DNA of 5,884 nt from positions 1 through 5,884 of the forward strand of contig CAYVRR010000108.1 in NCBI GenBank assembly GCA_964453215.1, read 5' to 3'. A program made the translations under genes and the position numbers. How positions within the stretch are numbered: the stretch's first letter is position 1; each line of letters starts with the position of its first letter. Shown here piece by piece: positions 4,698 to 5,884 of the stretch. Below the pieces are notes generated by a model. It did no database searches. It worked only from the letters and a program-made list of their open reading frames with translations, and was not told where the DNA came from. Source of the DNA: SABI01 sp964453215. Lineage in GTDB: Bacteria; Spirochaetota; Spirochaetia; Sphaerochaetales; Sphaerochaetaceae.

Positions 4698-5884
4698 TTA
4701 TTTAATATCAAGTAATTTCTTGATCTTGTTATTTGCACCTTCCATAGCTTGGTCAACAGTTTGTTGTCCTGTCATTGCTGAAGAAATTGCAATTGAGAGG
4801 AAGTCTCTGATTTGAGATCCTTCTGGAATAAATGGTGTGTATTCAGCTAAACCTCTACCAACACCTACAGCGAGTGCTGCTGCATATGGAGCTGGGAATA
4901 CTTTGGTGATTTGCTCATCAAGTAAGACGTCTTTTCTTACAGGAGATCCATGAACTTTATCGAGTACTTGACTCATTACTACTTCATAGTCTGTCATGAA
5001 TTTAATCACTTCAAAAGCTTCTTTCTTGTGTTTTGAACTAGCTGCGAGTGAGAACATCCAAGGTGAACCAACTGTGTACCACTGTTCATCATCATTTCCA
5101 CCAACGATTGCATAACCTACTTCACCTGCGATGAGTGATTTTTCAGGATCTTCAAGTTCTAATCCTAATTGAGCTGCACCTAACCACATAGCAACTTTAC
5201 CTTGTTGCATAGCTAATTGTGCTTCAGGCCACCCATAACTGCTGATCCCTGGAGGGCCATAGTTATTGAGTAAGCGAGTATAGAGTTCAGTTGTTTCTTT
5301 AGCAATTGGGTGATTTAAGACTGCATAATCAGGATATCCTGGAACATCAGTCCATCTTCCACCTTTAGCGAGCCACATCATGATCCACGCAAAACCGTTT
5401 GATCCATCATCTCTTTTTGCTCTTTGAACAAAACCATATTGCTTGAGTTCAGGCTTGGTGAGAATTTTTGCATACTCTTCAAGTTCTTGTAAGTTTGAAG
5501 GACCTTTGGAGTCATCAAGACCAGCTTCACGGAACATTTTTTTGTTATAGAACAAGATGTTTGAACCCATTTGCCAAGGGATACCATATAAGTTTTCTTC
5601 AACAGTACAAATATCCATAACCCCATCAGCAAATCCATTTGCCCATGCTTGATCTTCAGCATCTAAATTATCCATATAGCCGTTTAATGAAGATATCCAG
5701 TTACCTGCAATAGCTTGACCGAGAGTTCTTCCACCAATTTGAACAATGTCATACTCAGTATTACCTGTTCCCATGGTGACTCTTAGTTTTTGCTCGAGTC
5801 CACTTTCTGGTAAGCAATCTGCGATTACTTTAATTCCAGTTCTCTCTTCAAAGAGTGGAAAGAACTTATCCCGATACAATATTA
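4698..5884 (-). CDS. ABC transporter sugar-type substrate-binding protein (family 1), 5' end outside window
   Basis: This is the extracytoplasmic binding component of a carbohydrate ABC importer, which captures the solute and delivers it to the two permeases encoded downstream. Numbering from the TTG at 5879, the visible 393 residues begin in the typical FEERTGIKV segment near the N-lobe. They continue through LYGIPW (97-102) and YNKKMF (111-116), a QQGKVAMW segment (225-232) and GSPW (271-274), all in the order usual for the MalE/UgpB-like family 1 binding proteins. The TTG is probably an internal leucine: the frame stays open to the edge, and the signal peptide and first beta strand expected before this segment are missing. 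Full-length members usually have some 30-50 more residues. The gene ends in TAA and is followed by a 95-bp gap containing a strong hairpin. The family is clear but the ligand is not; many tryptophans and aromatic residues fit a sugar or polyol. Confidence 0.93.
   Translation of the reverse strand, partial: ILYRDKFFPLFEERTGIKVIADCLPESGLEQKLRVTMGTGNTEYDIVQIGGRTLGQAIAGNWISSLNGYMDNLDAEDQAWANGFADGVMDICTVEENLYGIPWQMGSNILFYNKKMFREAGLDDSKGPSNLQELEEYAKILTKPELKQYGFVQRAKRDDGSNGFAWIMMWLAKGGRWTDVPGYPDYAVLNHPIAKETTELYTRLLNNYGPPGISSYGWPEAQLAMQQGKVAMWLGAAQLGLELEDPEKSLIAGEVGYAIVGGNDDEQWYTVGSPWMFSLAASSKHKKEAFEVIKFMTDYEVVMSQVLDKVHGSPVRKDVLLDEQITKVFPAPYAAALAVGVGRGLAEYTPFIPEGSQIRDFLSIAISSAMTGQQTVDQAMEGANNKIKKLLDIK

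Noticed and set aside
5378..5662. Minus-strand 94-codon frame within the binding-protein gene
   Set aside because: It overlaps the conserved binding-protein frame and has an unremarkable composition with no recognisable domain.
5877..5879. TTG at 5879 as true start of the binding protein
   Set aside because: The frame is open to the edge, the residues around it belong to the mature N-lobe, and no signal peptide is present, so it is most likely an internal leucine codon.

Overview
The window is AT-rich bacterial DNA with short intergenic gaps and clear Shine-Dalgarno sequences (AGGAG, AAGGA and AGAGG types). It suggests a low-GC anaerobe or fermenter, for example Firmicutes, Spirochaetes or Thermotogota. 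The sequence does not settle which, and no rRNA, tRNA or phylogenetic marker is present. I see no insertion sequence, CRISPR array or phage gene.

All six well-supported genes lie on the minus strand and read from the right edge to about position 280, as a single apparent operon. In transcription order they are: a family 1 sugar-type solute-binding protein, 5' end cut by the window edge (4698-5884); a MalF/UgpA-type permease (3748-4602); a small OMPDC/HUMPS-superfamily TIM-barrel protein related to 3-hexulose-6-phosphate synthase and 3-keto-gulonate-6-phosphate decarboxylase (3088-3729); a zinc-dependent medium-chain dehydrogenase (2028-3065); a MalG-type permease (1130-1951); and a BtpA/SgcQ-family protein (280-1083). 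Left of these is about 240 bp of noncoding sequence with two adjacent hairpins. At the extreme left edge, the first 13 codons of a possible further gene (41 down to 1) follow a good ribosome binding site.

Together the genes look like uptake and catabolism of a carbohydrate or polyol. The binding protein and two permeases form a CUT1-type importer without its own ATPase in view. The dehydrogenase could oxidise a hydroxyl to a ketone, and the HUMPS-like protein could act on the keto product. The BtpA/SgcQ protein belongs to a family found in sugar gene clusters but lacking a firmly assigned reaction. The substrate cannot be read from the sequence.

The most interesting point is the HUMPS-like protein. 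It keeps the family's presumed metal ligands (E31, D61), D8 and H137, but the D-x-K-x-x-D motif reads D-x-S-x-x-A, and the C-terminal phosphate-binding region is also altered. With no sugar kinase in view, this suggests chemistry or a substrate unlike the characterised phosphosugar enzymes. Hairpins at the binding protein/permease junction, at the dehydrogenase/second permease junction and after the last gene may tune expression across the operon.
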